Shown here piece by piece: positions 1 to 8,231 of a stretch of DNA of 15,385 nt. How positions within the stretch are numbered: the first letter of the stretch is position 1; each line of letters starts with the position of its first letter. The stretch comes from Xanthomonas cassavae CFBP 4642 (GTDB lineage Bacteria > Pseudomonadota > Gammaproteobacteria > Xanthomonadales > Xanthomonadaceae): assembly GCF_000454545.1 (NCBI RefSeq), contig NZ_CM002139.1, positions 4,564,235-4,579,619 on the forward strand. The letters run 5' to 3'. The position numbers and the translations under genes are program-made. The notes under the pieces are model-generated. The model searched no databases. It was given only the letters and a program-made list of their open reading frames with translations, and was not told the DNA's origin.

Positions 1-292
1 CAATACCCCGAAAACATGCCGAAAACGGCAAAAAACCGGGGGGTTGAGCGCCCTCAGCGCGGCGGATGTGGCGTGTTTCGTTTTCCGGCTGCGTTGATCA
101 GACCATCCCTAGGCGATACACATCTTTTTAAGTGATGCACAGTAGCGAAATTGGACAGCCGCAGACTGCGACCAGATGCGGCGCGCATCGGCAGAAACCG
201 CACTGATGCACAGCGGCGGCGCGATTGACGCTACGCTGCAGGGGCAGGCAGCATCGGCCTGCTCTCACCAAGGCCCCAAACGGAGCATCGCC
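1..292. other. Intergenic region upstream of the cas operon
   Basis: No gene is supported here. Near the left edge there is a nested hairpin: TGCCG (17-21) pairs with CGGCA (26-30) around an AAAA loop, and CCCCG (6-10) can pair with CGGGG (37-41) outside it. This could be the terminator of a gene to the left, but no T-tract follows. The cas operon promoter should lie between about 90 and 280. The sequence TTGATC (94-99) followed by an AT-rich stretch (115-130) is a weak candidate only. An open frame runs into cas3 from 176 but shows no family similarity before residue 40. Confidence 0.4.
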
Positions 293-2587
293 ATGGAATT
301 CTTTGCGCATTCGACCAAGCGGCAGGATCGCAGCGATTGGCAACGGCTGGCCGATCACCTACGCGCCGTCGGCGAACGCGCCGCCAGGAATGCCGCACCG
401 TTTGGAGGCCAACTTCTGGCCGGTCTGGCCGGGCAACTGCACGACCTTGGCAAGTACACACAGAAATTTCAGGACCGGCTGGATGGTGACCCGGCCCGTG
501 TCGACCATGCGACCTGGGGCGCTCGGATCGCCTGCAAGCGCTATGGCACCGCCGGCACCCTGCTCGCGTACGGCATCGCCGGCCATCACGCCGGATTGGC
601 CGATGGACGAGCAGGACACGCAGCGCAGTCACGTCCTTCGCTGCACGAGCGCCTATCGGAGGACTACCGCGAACGGGAACTGCCACCGCTGCTGTCGGAC
701 TGGGAACGGGAGTTGTCACTGCCGGCCACGCTGGCGTTGCCGGACGGCTTTATTGGTCATCCGCGCCAGGAGCGTCGTCCTTTCCAGCTCACGGTCCTGA
801 CGCGGATGATCTTCTCCTGCCTGGTCGATGCCGACTTCACCGATACCGACGATTTCTATCGCCGCCTGGAAGAGCGCCAGTCACGTGCGGAGGAAACCGG
901 CACGCGTCCGGCCCTGCCAGAATTACGACAGCGCCTTGATGCGCACCTGACCACCTTGCCCACCGAGGGCGACATCAATCCCTTGCGCGCGCAGATCCTG
1001 CGCGAAGTTCGTGCCAAGGCCGGCATGCGTCCTGGTCTGTTCTCCCTCACCGTACCCACCGGCGGCGGCAAGACGCTGGCTTCGCTGGCATTCGCGCTGG
1101 ACCATGCCATCGCCCATGGGTTGCGCCGGGTGATCTATGTGATTCCGTTCACCAGCATCGTCGAACAGACCGTGCAGGTGTTTCGGCTCGCATTGGGTGT
1201 GCAGGAGCGCGACGACATCGTGCTGGAGCACCACAGCGCTTTCTTCGACGATCCGGCCAAGGCACCACAGTCCATCGACAAGCGCAGATTGGCCATGGAG
1301 ACCTGGGATGCGCCGATCGTCGTCACTACCGCAGTGCAGTTCTTCGAAAGCCTGTTCGCCGATCGTCCTTCCCGCTGCCGCAAGCTGCACAACATCGCCG
1401 GCAGCGTTGTGGTTCTGGACGAAGCGCAGACCCTGCCGCACGCATTGCTGCGCCCGTGCGTGGCGCTATTGGACGAATTGGCGCGCAACTACCGGGTCAG
1501 CCCGGTGTTGTGCACCGCCACGCAACCCACGCTGCGCCTGGACCAGGGTTTCGCTGGGGGCCTGGACCACGTGCGAGAGCTGGTGGACGACCCACCGGCG
1601 CTGTATGCACGGCTACGACGCGTCCAGATGCGCCACGTCGGCACGCTCGACGACGCTGCGCTGGCTGACCACCTCCGGCAACGCGAACAGGTACTGTGCA
1701 TCGTCAACAATCGTCGCCACGCCCGGCACTTGTTCGACGCGATCGCCGGCCAACCCGGTGCACGGCACCTGACGACGCTGATGCACGCGCGCCACCGCAG
1801 TGCGGTGCTGGCCGAACTGCGCGAAGACTTGAACGCAGGCCGGCCATGCAGGCTGGTCGCCACGAGCTTGATTGAAGCGGGGGTGGACGTGGACTTCCCG
1901 ACCGTGCTGCGCGCCGAAGCTGGCCTGGATTCCATCGCCCAGGCTGCCGGCCGCTGCAACCGCGAAGGCCGGCGGCCGGTAGATGCCAGCGAAGTACAGG
2001 TGTTCGCGCCGGCCAATCCCGACTGGGCACCGCCAAAGGAACTGGACCTGTTTGCCGAGGTCTTCCGTGGCATCGAGCGTAGCCACCGCAACGACTTGCT
2101 GGCGATGACAGCAGTCGCCGACTATTTCGCGGCGCTCTATCGTCGCCTGGGCGATGGACGGCTCGACCGCGAGAACGTGCTCGGCCTGCTGCGCGATGCC
2201 GACATCAAGGGTTTGCCGCTGGACACCCTGGCGCGGACATTCAAGATGATCCAGACCACCATGCGACCGCTGATCGTACCGTATGCCCCCTATGCCGAAG
2301 GCTGCGACAAAGAGGTGCCCGAGGTGGCCGACATCCTGCGCCAGCTCGAACATGCAGAACACGTGGGCGTAGCCGGCGCTGCCCGTCGCCTGCAGCCGTG
2401 GCTGGTGCAGGTGCCTGAGCAGGCCTACCGCGCGCTGTGGCAGGCCAATGCCATCGCCCCGGTGGCACAGGCGCGCTATGGCGAACAGTTCGTGAGGCTG
2501 GTCAATCCAAGACTGTACGACCCGCGGTTCGGGCTGCGCTGGGACGACAGCCCGCAGTTCCTGTCAGCCGAGGCTCTGGTCCTGTGA
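293..2587 (+). CDS. cas3: CRISPR-associated helicase/nuclease Cas3, type I-C
   Basis: This is the effector nuclease-helicase of type I-C interference. Cascade recruits it after R-loop formation, and it unwinds and degrades target DNA from 3' to 5'. The protein is 764 aa. The N-terminal HD nuclease shows His5 in FAHS, the His50-Asp51 pair in LHDLGKY and His98-His99 in GHHAGL. The SF2 helicase shows Walker A TGGGKT (256-261), a DEAQ Walker B box (376-379) where many helicases have DEAH, CTATQ (407-411), and the motif V/VI stretch EAGVDVDF then QAAGRCNREG (about 550-559). The frame stays open upstream to 176, but I chose ATG 293 because MEFFAHS is the family start and GGAG (282-285) lies 7 nt before it. 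It is the first gene of the operon. All catalytic residues are present. Confidence 0.97.
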   Translation: MEFFAHSTKRQDRSDWQRLADHLRAVGERAARNAAPFGGQLLAGLAGQLHDLGKYTQKFQDRLDGDPARVDHATWGARIACKRYGTAGTLLAYGIAGHHAGLADGRAGHAAQSRPSLHERLSEDYRERELPPLLSDWERELSLPATLALPDGFIGHPRQERRPFQLTVLTRMIFSCLVDADFTDTDDFYRRLEERQSRAEETGTRPALPELRQRLDAHLTTLPTEGDINPLRAQILREVRAKAGMRPGLFSLTVPTGGGKTLASLAFALDHAIAHGLRRVIYVIPFTSIVEQTVQVFRLALGVQERDDIVLEHHSAFFDDPAKAPQSIDKRRLAMETWDAPIVVTTAVQFFESLFADRPSRCRKLHNIAGSVVVLDEAQTLPHALLRPCVALLDELARNYRVSPVLCTATQPTLRLDQGFAGGLDHVRELVDDPPALYARLRRVQMRHVGTLDDAALADHLRQREQVLCIVNNRRHARHLFDAIAGQPGARHLTTLMHARHRSAVLAELREDLNAGRPCRLVATSLIEAGVDVDFPTVLRAEAGLDSIAQAAGRCNREGRRPVDASEVQVFAPANPDWAPPKELDLFAEVFRGIERSHRNDLLAMTAVADYFAALYRRLGDGRLDRENVLGLLRDADIKGLPLDTLARTFKMIQTTMRPLIVPYAPYAEGCDKEVPEVADILRQLEHAEHVGVAGAARRLQPWLVQVPEQAYRALWQANAIAPVAQARYGEQFVRLVNPRLYDPRFGLRWDDSPQFLSAEALVL

Positions 2588-2607
2588 GCTAGGCGACGCT
2601 CACTCAA

Positions 2608-2624
2608 ATCTCAGCATCTGAGAT
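2608..2624 (+). other. Small hairpin in the cas3-cas5 gap
   Basis: ATCTCAG (2608-2614) and CTGAGAT (2618-2624) form a perfect 7-bp inverted repeat around CAT. It lies in the only sizeable gap (85 nt) inside the cas operon, and an AT-rich stretch (ATATAAAT) follows. No T-run follows, so it is not a classical terminator. It could stabilise or separate the cas3 and cas5-cas2 transcripts. Its function is not known. Confidence 0.35.
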
Positions 2625-2672
2625 ATAAATCAGGCAGGCTAGACCGTGTCACGCCAGATAGGGGAAACAAGG

Positions 2673-3347
2673 ATGAGCTACGGAGTGAAGCTCCACGTCT
2701 GGGGCGAACGGGCGCTGTTCACGCGCCCGGAAATGAAAGTGGAACGCGTCTCGTACGACATCATCACGCCATCGGCGGCGCGCGGCATCCTGGAGGCGAT
2801 CCACTGGAAACCGGCGATTCGCTGGGTGGTGGACAGCATCCAGGTGCTCAAGCCGATTCGCTTCGAGTCGATCCGCCGCAACGAAGTGGGCGGCAAGCTG
2901 TCTGCGGCCAGCGTGAGCAAGGCGATCAAGGCCGGGCGCACCGATACGCTGGTGAGCCATGTCGAAGAGGACCGCCAACAACGCGCCGCCACGCTGCTGC
3001 GCGAAGTGGGTTACGTGATCGCCGCACACTTCGAATTAACCGACAAGGCGGGCACCGACGACAACGTCGGCAAGCACCTGGACATCTTCAACCGCCGTGC
3101 GCGGCGCGGGCAGTGCTTCCAGGCCCCGTGCCTGGGCACGCGCGAATTTCCGGCCAGCTTCGCGCTGATCGAGGACGACGCGGCGATGCCGGCTACCGAT
3201 GCAATGCTGGCCGGCGAACGCGACCTGGGCTGGATGCTGCACGACATCGACTTCGCCGACGGCATGACTCCGCGCTTCTTCCGCGCTCGCATGGTCGATG
3301 GCCGGGTCGAGGTGCCAGCGCCGGAAAACGGCGGGGTGCGCGCATGA
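2673..3347 (+). CDS. cas5c: CRISPR-associated protein Cas5, type I-C (crRNA-processing endoribonuclease)
   Basis: In type I-C, which lacks Cas6, Cas5 (Cas5d, Cas5c) cuts pre-crRNA at the base of the repeat stem and stays on the 5' handle within Cascade. The protein is 224 aa, the usual size. The family-typical N-terminus is GVKLHVWGERALFTRPEMKV, followed by TPSAARGILEAIHWKP (about 32-47). The Lys134-His135 pair in NVGKHLDIFNRRA matches the catalytic Lys-His known for Cas5d. GQCFQAPCLGTREFPA (about 146-161) is also characteristic. The tyrosine described as catalytic in some Cas5d proteins appears to be His44 here, by eye alignment only. A GTG at 2646 is in frame, but ATG 2673 has GGGGA (2661-2665) 7 nt upstream and matches the family start. 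The stop overlaps the cas8c start as ATGA. Confidence 0.96.
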   Translation: MSYGVKLHVWGERALFTRPEMKVERVSYDIITPSAARGILEAIHWKPAIRWVVDSIQVLKPIRFESIRRNEVGGKLSAASVSKAIKAGRTDTLVSHVEEDRQQRAATLLREVGYVIAAHFELTDKAGTDDNVGKHLDIFNRRARRGQCFQAPCLGTREFPASFALIEDDAAMPATDAMLAGERDLGWMLHDIDFADGMTPRFFRARMVDGRVEVPAPENGGVRA

Positions 3348-5185
3348 TCCTGTCCGCACTTGCCGACTACTACCAACGGCTGCTGGACGACCCCGCATCG
3401 GGCATCGCCGCACCCGGCTACAGCCAGGAGAAGATCGGCTACGCCATCGTGCTGGACGGCGATGGCCGCGTTGTGGCCGTGGAGGACGAACATGACTACG
3501 ACAGCAAGAAGCGGATGGCCAAGGCGCTGAGCGTGCCACAGCCGGAGAAACGCACCGTGGCGGTCAAGTCCAATTTTCTTTGGGACAAGACCAGCTACGC
3601 GCTCGGCGTCAGCGCCAGCAGCAAGCGCAGCGCGCAGGAACACGCTGCGTTCAAGACCTTGCACCAGCAGGCGCTGGGTAGCAGCGAAGACCCCGGCCTG
3701 CGTGCGCTATTGACGTTCCTCGACACCTGGTCGCCCGCGCAATTCGCCGATCACTCAGAGTTCGCCCGGCACGGCGAGGCGCTATTGGATACCAACCTGG
3801 TGTTCCGCCTGGAGGGTGACACCGGCTATCTGCATCAGCGCGCCGCGGCGCGCGCGGCATGGGAGCGACTGCAAGGCCAAGGCACCGACGGCGTATCCGG
3901 CATGTGCCTGGTCAGCGGCGTACGCGCGCCGTTGGCGCGGTTGCATCCGGCGGTCAAGGGCGTCAACGGAGCACAAAGTTCCGGCGCATCGCTTGTTTCG
4001 TTCAATCTCGATGCGTTCACCTCCTATGGCAAGAGTCAGGGCGAGAACGCCCCGATCTCCGAACAGGCAACCTTCGCCTACACCACTGCGCTCAATCACT
4101 TGCTGCGTCGCGACCCGCGCAACCGGCAGCGGCTACAGATCGGCGACACCACAGTGGTGTTCTGGGCGCAGGCCAGGACGACCGCGCAGGCAGAGGGCGC
4201 GGAAGATCTGATCGCCGATTTCCTGCGCGGCGGTGAGACGGAAGACCCTGGCATCATCGACGGCCAGGCCACCCAGCGCCTGCACCTGGCACTGGAGCAG
4301 GTGCGACAGGCGCGTCCACTACGCGAAATGGACGACGCACTGGACGACGAGGCCCGCATCTTCGTGCTGGGCCTGGCCCCCAACGCCTCGCGCCTGTCGA
4401 TCCGCTTCTGGGAAACGCAGACGCTGGCCGGCTTTGCCGCACGGCTGGCTGCCCACTATCAGGACCTCAAGCTCGAACCGCCAGCCTGGAAACGCGCGCC
4501 GACGCCGCAGTTTCTCGCCCTGCAGACAGCGCCGGTCTACGGCGAGCACGGCAAGCCCAAGGCCGAGGACGTCTCGCCGCTGCTGGCCGGCGAGCTGACC
4601 CGCGCCATCCTCGCCGGCACGCGCTATCCGCTTAGCTTGCTGAGCGCCATCGTCATGCGCTTCCGCGCCGATGGGCAGGTCAACCCGCTGCGCGTGGCCT
4701 TGTGCCGGGCCGTACTGGCACGCGAGGCACGCCTGGACACGCAACAAGGACTGTCATCCACCAAGGGAGAGCCCCCCGTGAGTCTCGATACCGCCAATAC
4801 CGACCCCGGCTACTTGCTGGGCCGGCTGTTCTCATCGCTGGAAAACCTGCAACGCGCCGCACTGGGCGGGCAGGTCAACGCCACCATCCGCGACCGTTAC
4901 TACGGCGCCGCCTCTGCAACCCCGGCCAGCGTCTTCCCGGTGCTGTTGCGCAATGCGCAGAACCACTTCGGCAAGCTGCGCAAGGACAAGGCTGGCCTGG
5001 CGGTGAACCTGGAAAAGGAAGTCGGCCAGATCATCGACGCACTTCCCGCCAGTTTCCCGCGCAGCCTGCCCATCCATGAGCAAGGCCGTTTCGCCATCGG
5101 CTACTACCACCAGACCCAGGCGCGCTTCGCCCGCAACAACGGCCAGGACGCCCCCGACACCGCTTCCGAAGGAGAACCCGCATGA
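3344..5185 (+). CDS. cas8c: Type I-C Cascade large subunit Cas8c (Csd1)
   Basis: This is the large subunit of type I-C Cascade, which recognises the PAM and helps open the target duplex. The protein is 613 aa, the normal Csd1 length. It opens with [16 protein letters not shown]. Family-typical blocks include [12 protein letters not shown] (78-89), CLVSG (188-192) and [20 protein letters not shown] (220-239). The start is fixed by the ATGA overlap with the cas5 stop at 3344-3347. The longer open frame from 3113 is read-through in the cas5 shadow frame. The upstream ribosome site is weak (GGGG about 7 nt before the start), which suggests translational coupling to cas5. The last 135 codons also appear to be a separate translation product (see 4778). 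The 3' end overlaps the cas7 start by ATGA. Confidence 0.96.
   Translation: MILSALADYYQRLLDDPASGIAAPGYSQEKIGYAIVLDGDGRVVAVEDEHDYDSKKRMAKALSVPQPEKRTVAVKSNFLWDKTSYALGVSASSKRSAQEHAAFKTLHQQALGSSEDPGLRALLTFLDTWSPAQFADHSEFARHGEALLDTNLVFRLEGDTGYLHQRAAARAAWERLQGQGTDGVSGMCLVSGVRAPLARLHPAVKGVNGAQSSGASLVSFNLDAFTSYGKSQGENAPISEQATFAYTTALNHLLRRDPRNRQRLQIGDTTVVFWAQARTTAQAEGAEDLIADFLRGGETEDPGIIDGQATQRLHLALEQVRQARPLREMDDALDDEARIFVLGLAPNASRLSIRFWETQTLAGFAARLAAHYQDLKLEPPAWKRAPTPQFLALQTAPVYGEHGKPKAEDVSPLLAGELTRAILAGTRYPLSLLSAIVMRFRADGQVNPLRVALCRAVLAREARLDTQQGLSSTKGEPPVSLDTANTDPGYLLGRLFSSLENLQRAALGGQVNATIRDRYYGAASATPASVFPVLLRNAQNHFGKLRKDKAGLAVNLEKEVGQIIDALPASFPRSLPIHEQGRFAIGYYHQTQARFARNNGQDAPDTASEGEPA
4764..4771 (+). 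promoter_or_regulatory. Internal ribosome binding site for cas11c
   Basis: AGGGAGAG lies in the cas8c coding sequence with 6 nt to an in-frame GTG. Codon choice in this stretch (AAG GGA GAG) is fixed by Lys-Gly-Glu, so a chance site is possible. Its strength and spacing make it the best internal start in the gene's 3' third. Confidence 0.65.
4778..5185 (+). CDS. cas11c: Putative Cas11c small subunit from an internal start in cas8c
   Basis: Some type I-C systems are known to make a Cas11 small subunit from an internal ribosome site inside cas8c. The same arrangement is visible here. An in-frame GTG at 4778-4780 is preceded by AGGGAGAG (4764-4771), a strong Shine-Dalgarno sequence with 6 nt of C-run between. 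That is stronger than the site before cas8c itself. The product would be 135 aa, starting [21 protein letters not shown] and continuing as an alpha-helical, Lys/Arg/Gln-rich domain to the cas8c stop. Its size and position fit known Cas11c proteins, which line the Cascade belly and contact target and non-target strands. Use of this start is inferred, not proven. Confidence 0.72.
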   Translation: MSLDTANTDPGYLLGRLFSSLENLQRAALGGQVNATIRDRYYGAASATPASVFPVLLRNAQNHFGKLRKDKAGLAVNLEKEVGQIIDALPASFPRSLPIHEQGRFAIGYYHQTQARFARNNGQDAPDTASEGEPA

Positions 5186-6048
5186 GCGCCATCGCCCACC
5201 GCTATGAATTCGTCTATCTATTCGACGTGACCAACGGCAACCCCAATGGCGACCCCGACGCCGGCAACCTGCCGCGGCTGGACCCGGAAACCAACCGCGG
5301 CCTGGTCACCGACGTGGCCCTCAAGCGCAAGATCCGCAACTACGTGGCGCTGGAGAAAGACAACGCGCCGGGTTACACGATCTACATGCAGGAGAAATCA
5401 GTACTGAACAACCAGCACAAGCAGGCCTACACCGCCCTTGGCATCGAGCATGAAGCCAAGAAGCTGCCCAAGGACGGCGACAAGGCGCGCGAATTGACCG
5501 CATGGATGTGTGAAAACTTCTTCGACGTGCGCACCTTCGGCGCAGTGATGACCACCGAGGTCAATACCGGCCAGGTACGTGGCCCGGTGCAACTGGCCTT
5601 CGCCACCTCGGTCGAACCGGTGTTGCCACTGGAAGTGTCGATTACCCGCGTGGCGGTGACCAACGAGAAAGACCTGGAGAAGGAGCGCACCATGGGCCGC
5701 AAGCATATTCTGCCCTACGGCCTGTATCGCGCACATGGCTTTGTGTCGGCCAAGCTGGCCGAGCGCACCGGTTTCTCCGAGGAAGACCTGCAACTGCTGT
5801 GGCGCGCATTGACCAATTTATTCGAGCACGACCGCTCCGCCGCACGCGGCGAGATGGCTGCACGCAAACTGATCGTATTCGAACACGAACACCCGATGGG
5901 CAACGCACCGGCGCATGTGCTTTTCGACAAGGTCAAGGTCGAGCGCATTGACCATGCGGACCAGGGACCGGCACGCAGCTTTTCCGATTACCGGGTGATG
6001 ATCGATGGCGGGCTTCCTGCCGGCGTCAGCGTGACAGAGCTGTTCTGA
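5182..6048 (+). CDS. cas7c: Type I-C Cascade backbone subunit Cas7 (Csd2)
   Basis: Cas7 polymerises along the crRNA spacer to form the Cascade backbone. The protein is 288 aa, the usual Csd2 length. The RRM-like N-terminus carries the hallmark [15 protein letters not shown] (18-32) and then [16 protein letters not shown] (40-55). Later blocks [29 protein letters not shown] and [14 protein letters not shown] are also typical. ATG 5182 overlaps the cas8c stop, and AAGGAG (5169-5174) is 7 nt upstream. This is a strong site, fitting the need for several Cas7 copies per complex. No damage is visible. Confidence 0.97.
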   Translation: MSAIAHRYEFVYLFDVTNGNPNGDPDAGNLPRLDPETNRGLVTDVALKRKIRNYVALEKDNAPGYTIYMQEKSVLNNQHKQAYTALGIEHEAKKLPKDGDKARELTAWMCENFFDVRTFGAVMTTEVNTGQVRGPVQLAFATSVEPVLPLEVSITRVAVTNEKDLEKERTMGRKHILPYGLYRAHGFVSAKLAERTGFSEEDLQLLWRALTNLFEHDRSAARGEMAARKLIVFEHEHPMGNAPAHVLFDKVKVERIDHADQGPARSFSDYRVMIDGGLPAGVSVTELF

Positions 6049-6067
6049 CGAGCAGGAGAGCGGGACC

Positions 6068-6700
6068 ATGGACGACGACGACCTGATCCCGCTCTCTGCC
6101 CTGCAGCACTACCTATACTGCCCACGCCAATGCGCACTGATCCATGTCGAACGGCAATGGGCAGAGAACCGGCACACCGCCGAAGGCCGGCTACTGCACG
6201 AGCGTGCCGATGTGGCACACACGCAGCGCAGGCGTGGCGTGCGCACCGTCACCGCGATGCCGCTGCTGGCGCTGGAACTGGGCATCACGGGCAAGGCCGA
6301 TGTGGTCGAGTTCCATCACGATCCCGCAGGGGAATTCGCGTTCCCCGTGGAGTACAAACGGGGCCGACCCAAGGCGCACCGGGCCGATGAGGTACAGCTG
6401 TGTGCCCAGGCACTGTGCCTGGAAAGCATGCTCAAACGCCCAGTAGACGCCGGCGCGCTGTTCTACGGGCAGACTCGCAGGCGCAAGGATGTGGTCTTCG
6501 ATCCATCGCTGCGCGAGCTCACGCAGCGCACCATCGCCGAAACCCGTGCACTGCTGTCTCATGGCCTGACGCCCAGTGCGCGCTATGACAGCAAACGCTG
6601 CGATGCCTGCTCATTGATCGACCTGTGTCAGCCGCGCCTGCTCGGCCGCGGCAGCGTGGACACCTGGCTGCGTCGACAACTCGATGCTGAAGAGGAATGA
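6068..6700 (+). CDS. cas4: CRISPR adaptation exonuclease Cas4
   Basis: Cas4 is a RecB-like Fe-S nuclease that trims prespacers and sets PAM choice and orientation together with Cas1-Cas2. The protein is 210 aa. The four iron-sulfur cysteines are visible as Cys18 (YCPRQC) and Cys178, Cys181 and Cys187 (CDACSLIDLC). The nuclease core shows His44 (LLHE), Asp78 in GKADVV, Glu95 and Lys97 in VEYKRG, and a Gln motif at about 110-114. GGAG (6055-6058) precedes ATG 6068 by 9 nt. It lies 19 nt after cas7, and its stop falls beside the cas1 start. All active-site and cluster residues are present. Confidence 0.96.
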   Translation: MDDDDLIPLSALQHYLYCPRQCALIHVERQWAENRHTAEGRLLHERADVAHTQRRRGVRTVTAMPLLALELGITGKADVVEFHHDPAGEFAFPVEYKRGRPKAHRADEVQLCAQALCLESMLKRPVDAGALFYGQTRRRKDVVFDPSLRELTQRTIAETRALLSHGLTPSARYDSKRCDACSLIDLCQPRLLGRGSVDTWLRRQLDAEEE

Positions 6701-6702
6701 CG

Positions 6703-7737
6703 ATGCGCCGCCAACTCAACACCCTGTATGTCACCACCGAGGGCGCCTGGTTGCACAAGGACGGTGCCAATGTCGTCCTGGATGTGGAGCGGCAAGAACG
6801 CACACGATTGCCGGTTCACATGCTGGAGAGCATCGTCTGCATTGGACGTGTCGGGGTCTCGCCTCAGTTGCTCGGCTTCTGTGCAGAGCAAGGCATCAGC
6901 ATCTGCTATCTGACTCCGCAAGGGCGCTTTCTCGCGCGTGTCGAAGGGCCGGTGTCCGGGAATGTGCTGCTTCGCCGCGAGCAGTACCGATGCAGCGACG
7001 ATCCCCTGCGTTGCGCCGCGATTGTGCGTCACCTGCTGGCAGGAAAAATCCATAACCAGCGTGCCGTCCTGGCGCGCGGCTGGCGCGACCACGGCGACCG
7101 CATCATCGATATCCCCGCCTTTCAACACGCGCTCAAGCGGCTCAAGCGCATTCCACGACGCCTGCTCATCGAGACCAGTGTTGAGGTGCTGCGTGGCCTG
7201 GAAGGCGAGGCAGCGCAGTCGTATTTCGGCGTCTTCGGCCAACTGGTGCGCACCGAGGCGCCGCTGCTGCGCTTTGGCGGACGCAATCGCCGCCCACCGC
7301 GCGACGCATTCAATGCGTTGCTGTCGTTTCTCTACACCTTGCTGACCCACGATTGCCGCTCGGCCCTGGAAACGGTTGGTCTGGATCCGGCAGTCGGCTT
7401 TCTGCATCGCGACCGACCAGGACGGCCAAGCCTGGCCCTGGACCTGGCAGAGGAATTCAGGCCATTGCTTGGCGAGCGCCTGGCACTGTCGCTGATCAAC
7501 CGCCGACAACTGAACGAGCGCGACTTCCAGGTCTTCGACAACGGCGCGGTTCTTCTCAAGGACGATGCGCGCAAGACGGTGCTGATCGCCTACCAGGAGC
7601 GCAAACGCGAACAGCTCCAACATGCCTTCCTGGGCGAAAAGATCGACATCGGCCTACTGCCCTTTGCGCAAGCACAGTTGATGGCACGGCACCTGCGTGG
7701 CGATCTGGATGGCTACCCCTCCTTCTTCTGGAAATGA
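6703..7737 (+). CDS. cas1: CRISPR integrase Cas1, type I-C
   Basis: Cas1 is the metal-dependent integrase that inserts new spacers at the leader end as a Cas1-Cas2 complex. The protein is 344 aa. It starts MRRQLNTLYVTTEGAWLHKDG, as type I-C Cas1 proteins do. Metal ligands are seen as Glu167 (GLEGEAAQSYF), His235 (VGFLHRDRPGRPS) and Asp247 (LALDLAEEFRP). An ATG at 6697 overlaps the cas4 stop and is also in frame. I prefer ATG 6703 because AGAGGA (6691-6696) then has a 6-nt spacer and the family start fits. No frameshift or missing residue is seen, so adaptation should be possible. Confidence 0.96.
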   Translation: MRRQLNTLYVTTEGAWLHKDGANVVLDVERQERTRLPVHMLESIVCIGRVGVSPQLLGFCAEQGISICYLTPQGRFLARVEGPVSGNVLLRREQYRCSDDPLRCAAIVRHLLAGKIHNQRAVLARGWRDHGDRIIDIPAFQHALKRLKRIPRRLLIETSVEVLRGLEGEAAQSYFGVFGQLVRTEAPLLRFGGRNRRPPRDAFNALLSFLYTLLTHDCRSALETVGLDPAVGFLHRDRPGRPSLALDLAEEFRPLLGERLALSLINRRQLNERDFQVFDNGAVLLKDDARKTVLIAYQERKREQLQHAFLGEKIDIGLLPFAQAQLMARHLRGDLDGYPSFFWK

Positions 7738-7752
7738 CGCGACTCAAGTCCC

Positions 7753-8043
7753 ATGATGATTCTTGTCAGTTACGACGTCAGCACCAGCTCTCTCGGGGGC
7801 GAGAAGCGCCTGCGCAAGGTCGCCAAAGCCTGCCGTGACCGTGGCCAGCGCGTGCAGTTCTCGGTCTTCGAGATCGAAGTCGATCCTGCCCAATGGACTG
7901 AATTACGGCAACAGCTATGCGACCTGATCGACCCCTCCCTGGACAGCCTGCGGTTCTATCACCTTGGCGCGAAATGGGAGGCCCGCGTGGAGCACGTCGG
8001 CGCCAAGCCCAGCCTGAACCTCAAAGGTCCACTGATTTTTTGA
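7753..8043 (+). CDS. cas2: CRISPR adaptation protein Cas2, type I-C
   Basis: Cas2 forms the central dimer of the Cas1-Cas2 integration complex. The protein is 96 aa, the standard size. The ferredoxin-like fold starts with MMILVSYDVS, which carries the conserved Asp8. It continues with LRKVAKACRDRGQRVQFSVFE and ends in GPLIF, as type I-C Cas2 usually does. It lies 15 nt downstream of cas1. A second ATG at 7756 is possible, as no clear ribosome site separates the two. It is the last gene of the operon, and the leader and array follow directly. Confidence 0.96.
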   Translation: MMILVSYDVSTSSLGGEKRLRKVAKACRDRGQRVQFSVFEIEVDPAQWTELRQQLCDLIDPSLDSLRFYHLGAKWEARVEHVGAKPSLNLKGPLIF

Positions 8044-8231
8044 CGCGAACCCCAAGCGCCCCATAAAAGTCGGGCAGGTTCGCAGTTTCCTCAAGCAACT
8101 GATTTGCAAGACAAAAAATAAATACATAGCGGGTTCATGGGTCCGCATGACGACTTCTCGACTGTTTTTTCAGCAAGTCCGCGCAATTGCCCGTGTTTTA
8201 GCAACGATGGCAAACACTTATGCTAAGAGCG
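8044..8231 (+). promoter_or_regulatory. CRISPR leader
   Basis: This 188-bp non-coding stretch lies between the cas2 stop and the first repeat and is more AT-rich than its surroundings, especially 8100-8130 and 8160-8226. It should hold the array promoter and the sequence that directs spacer integration, because the repeats are cleanest on this side and decay on the other. Visible structure includes the inverted pair GCGAACC (8045-8051) and GGTTCGC (8077-8083), the palindrome GCAATTGC (8183-8190), and interleaved inverted repeats just before the first repeat (see findings). No convincing -35/-10 pair could be fixed by eye. Confidence 0.85.

Noticed and set aside
176..292. 39-residue N-terminal extension of Cas3
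   Set aside because: The extension has no family similarity, and ATG 293 has a good ribosome site and the conserved MEFFAHS start.
1613..2362. 249-aa - strand ORF inside cas3
   Set aside because: It is antisense to the conserved helicase domain, a high-GC shadow with no recognisable domain.
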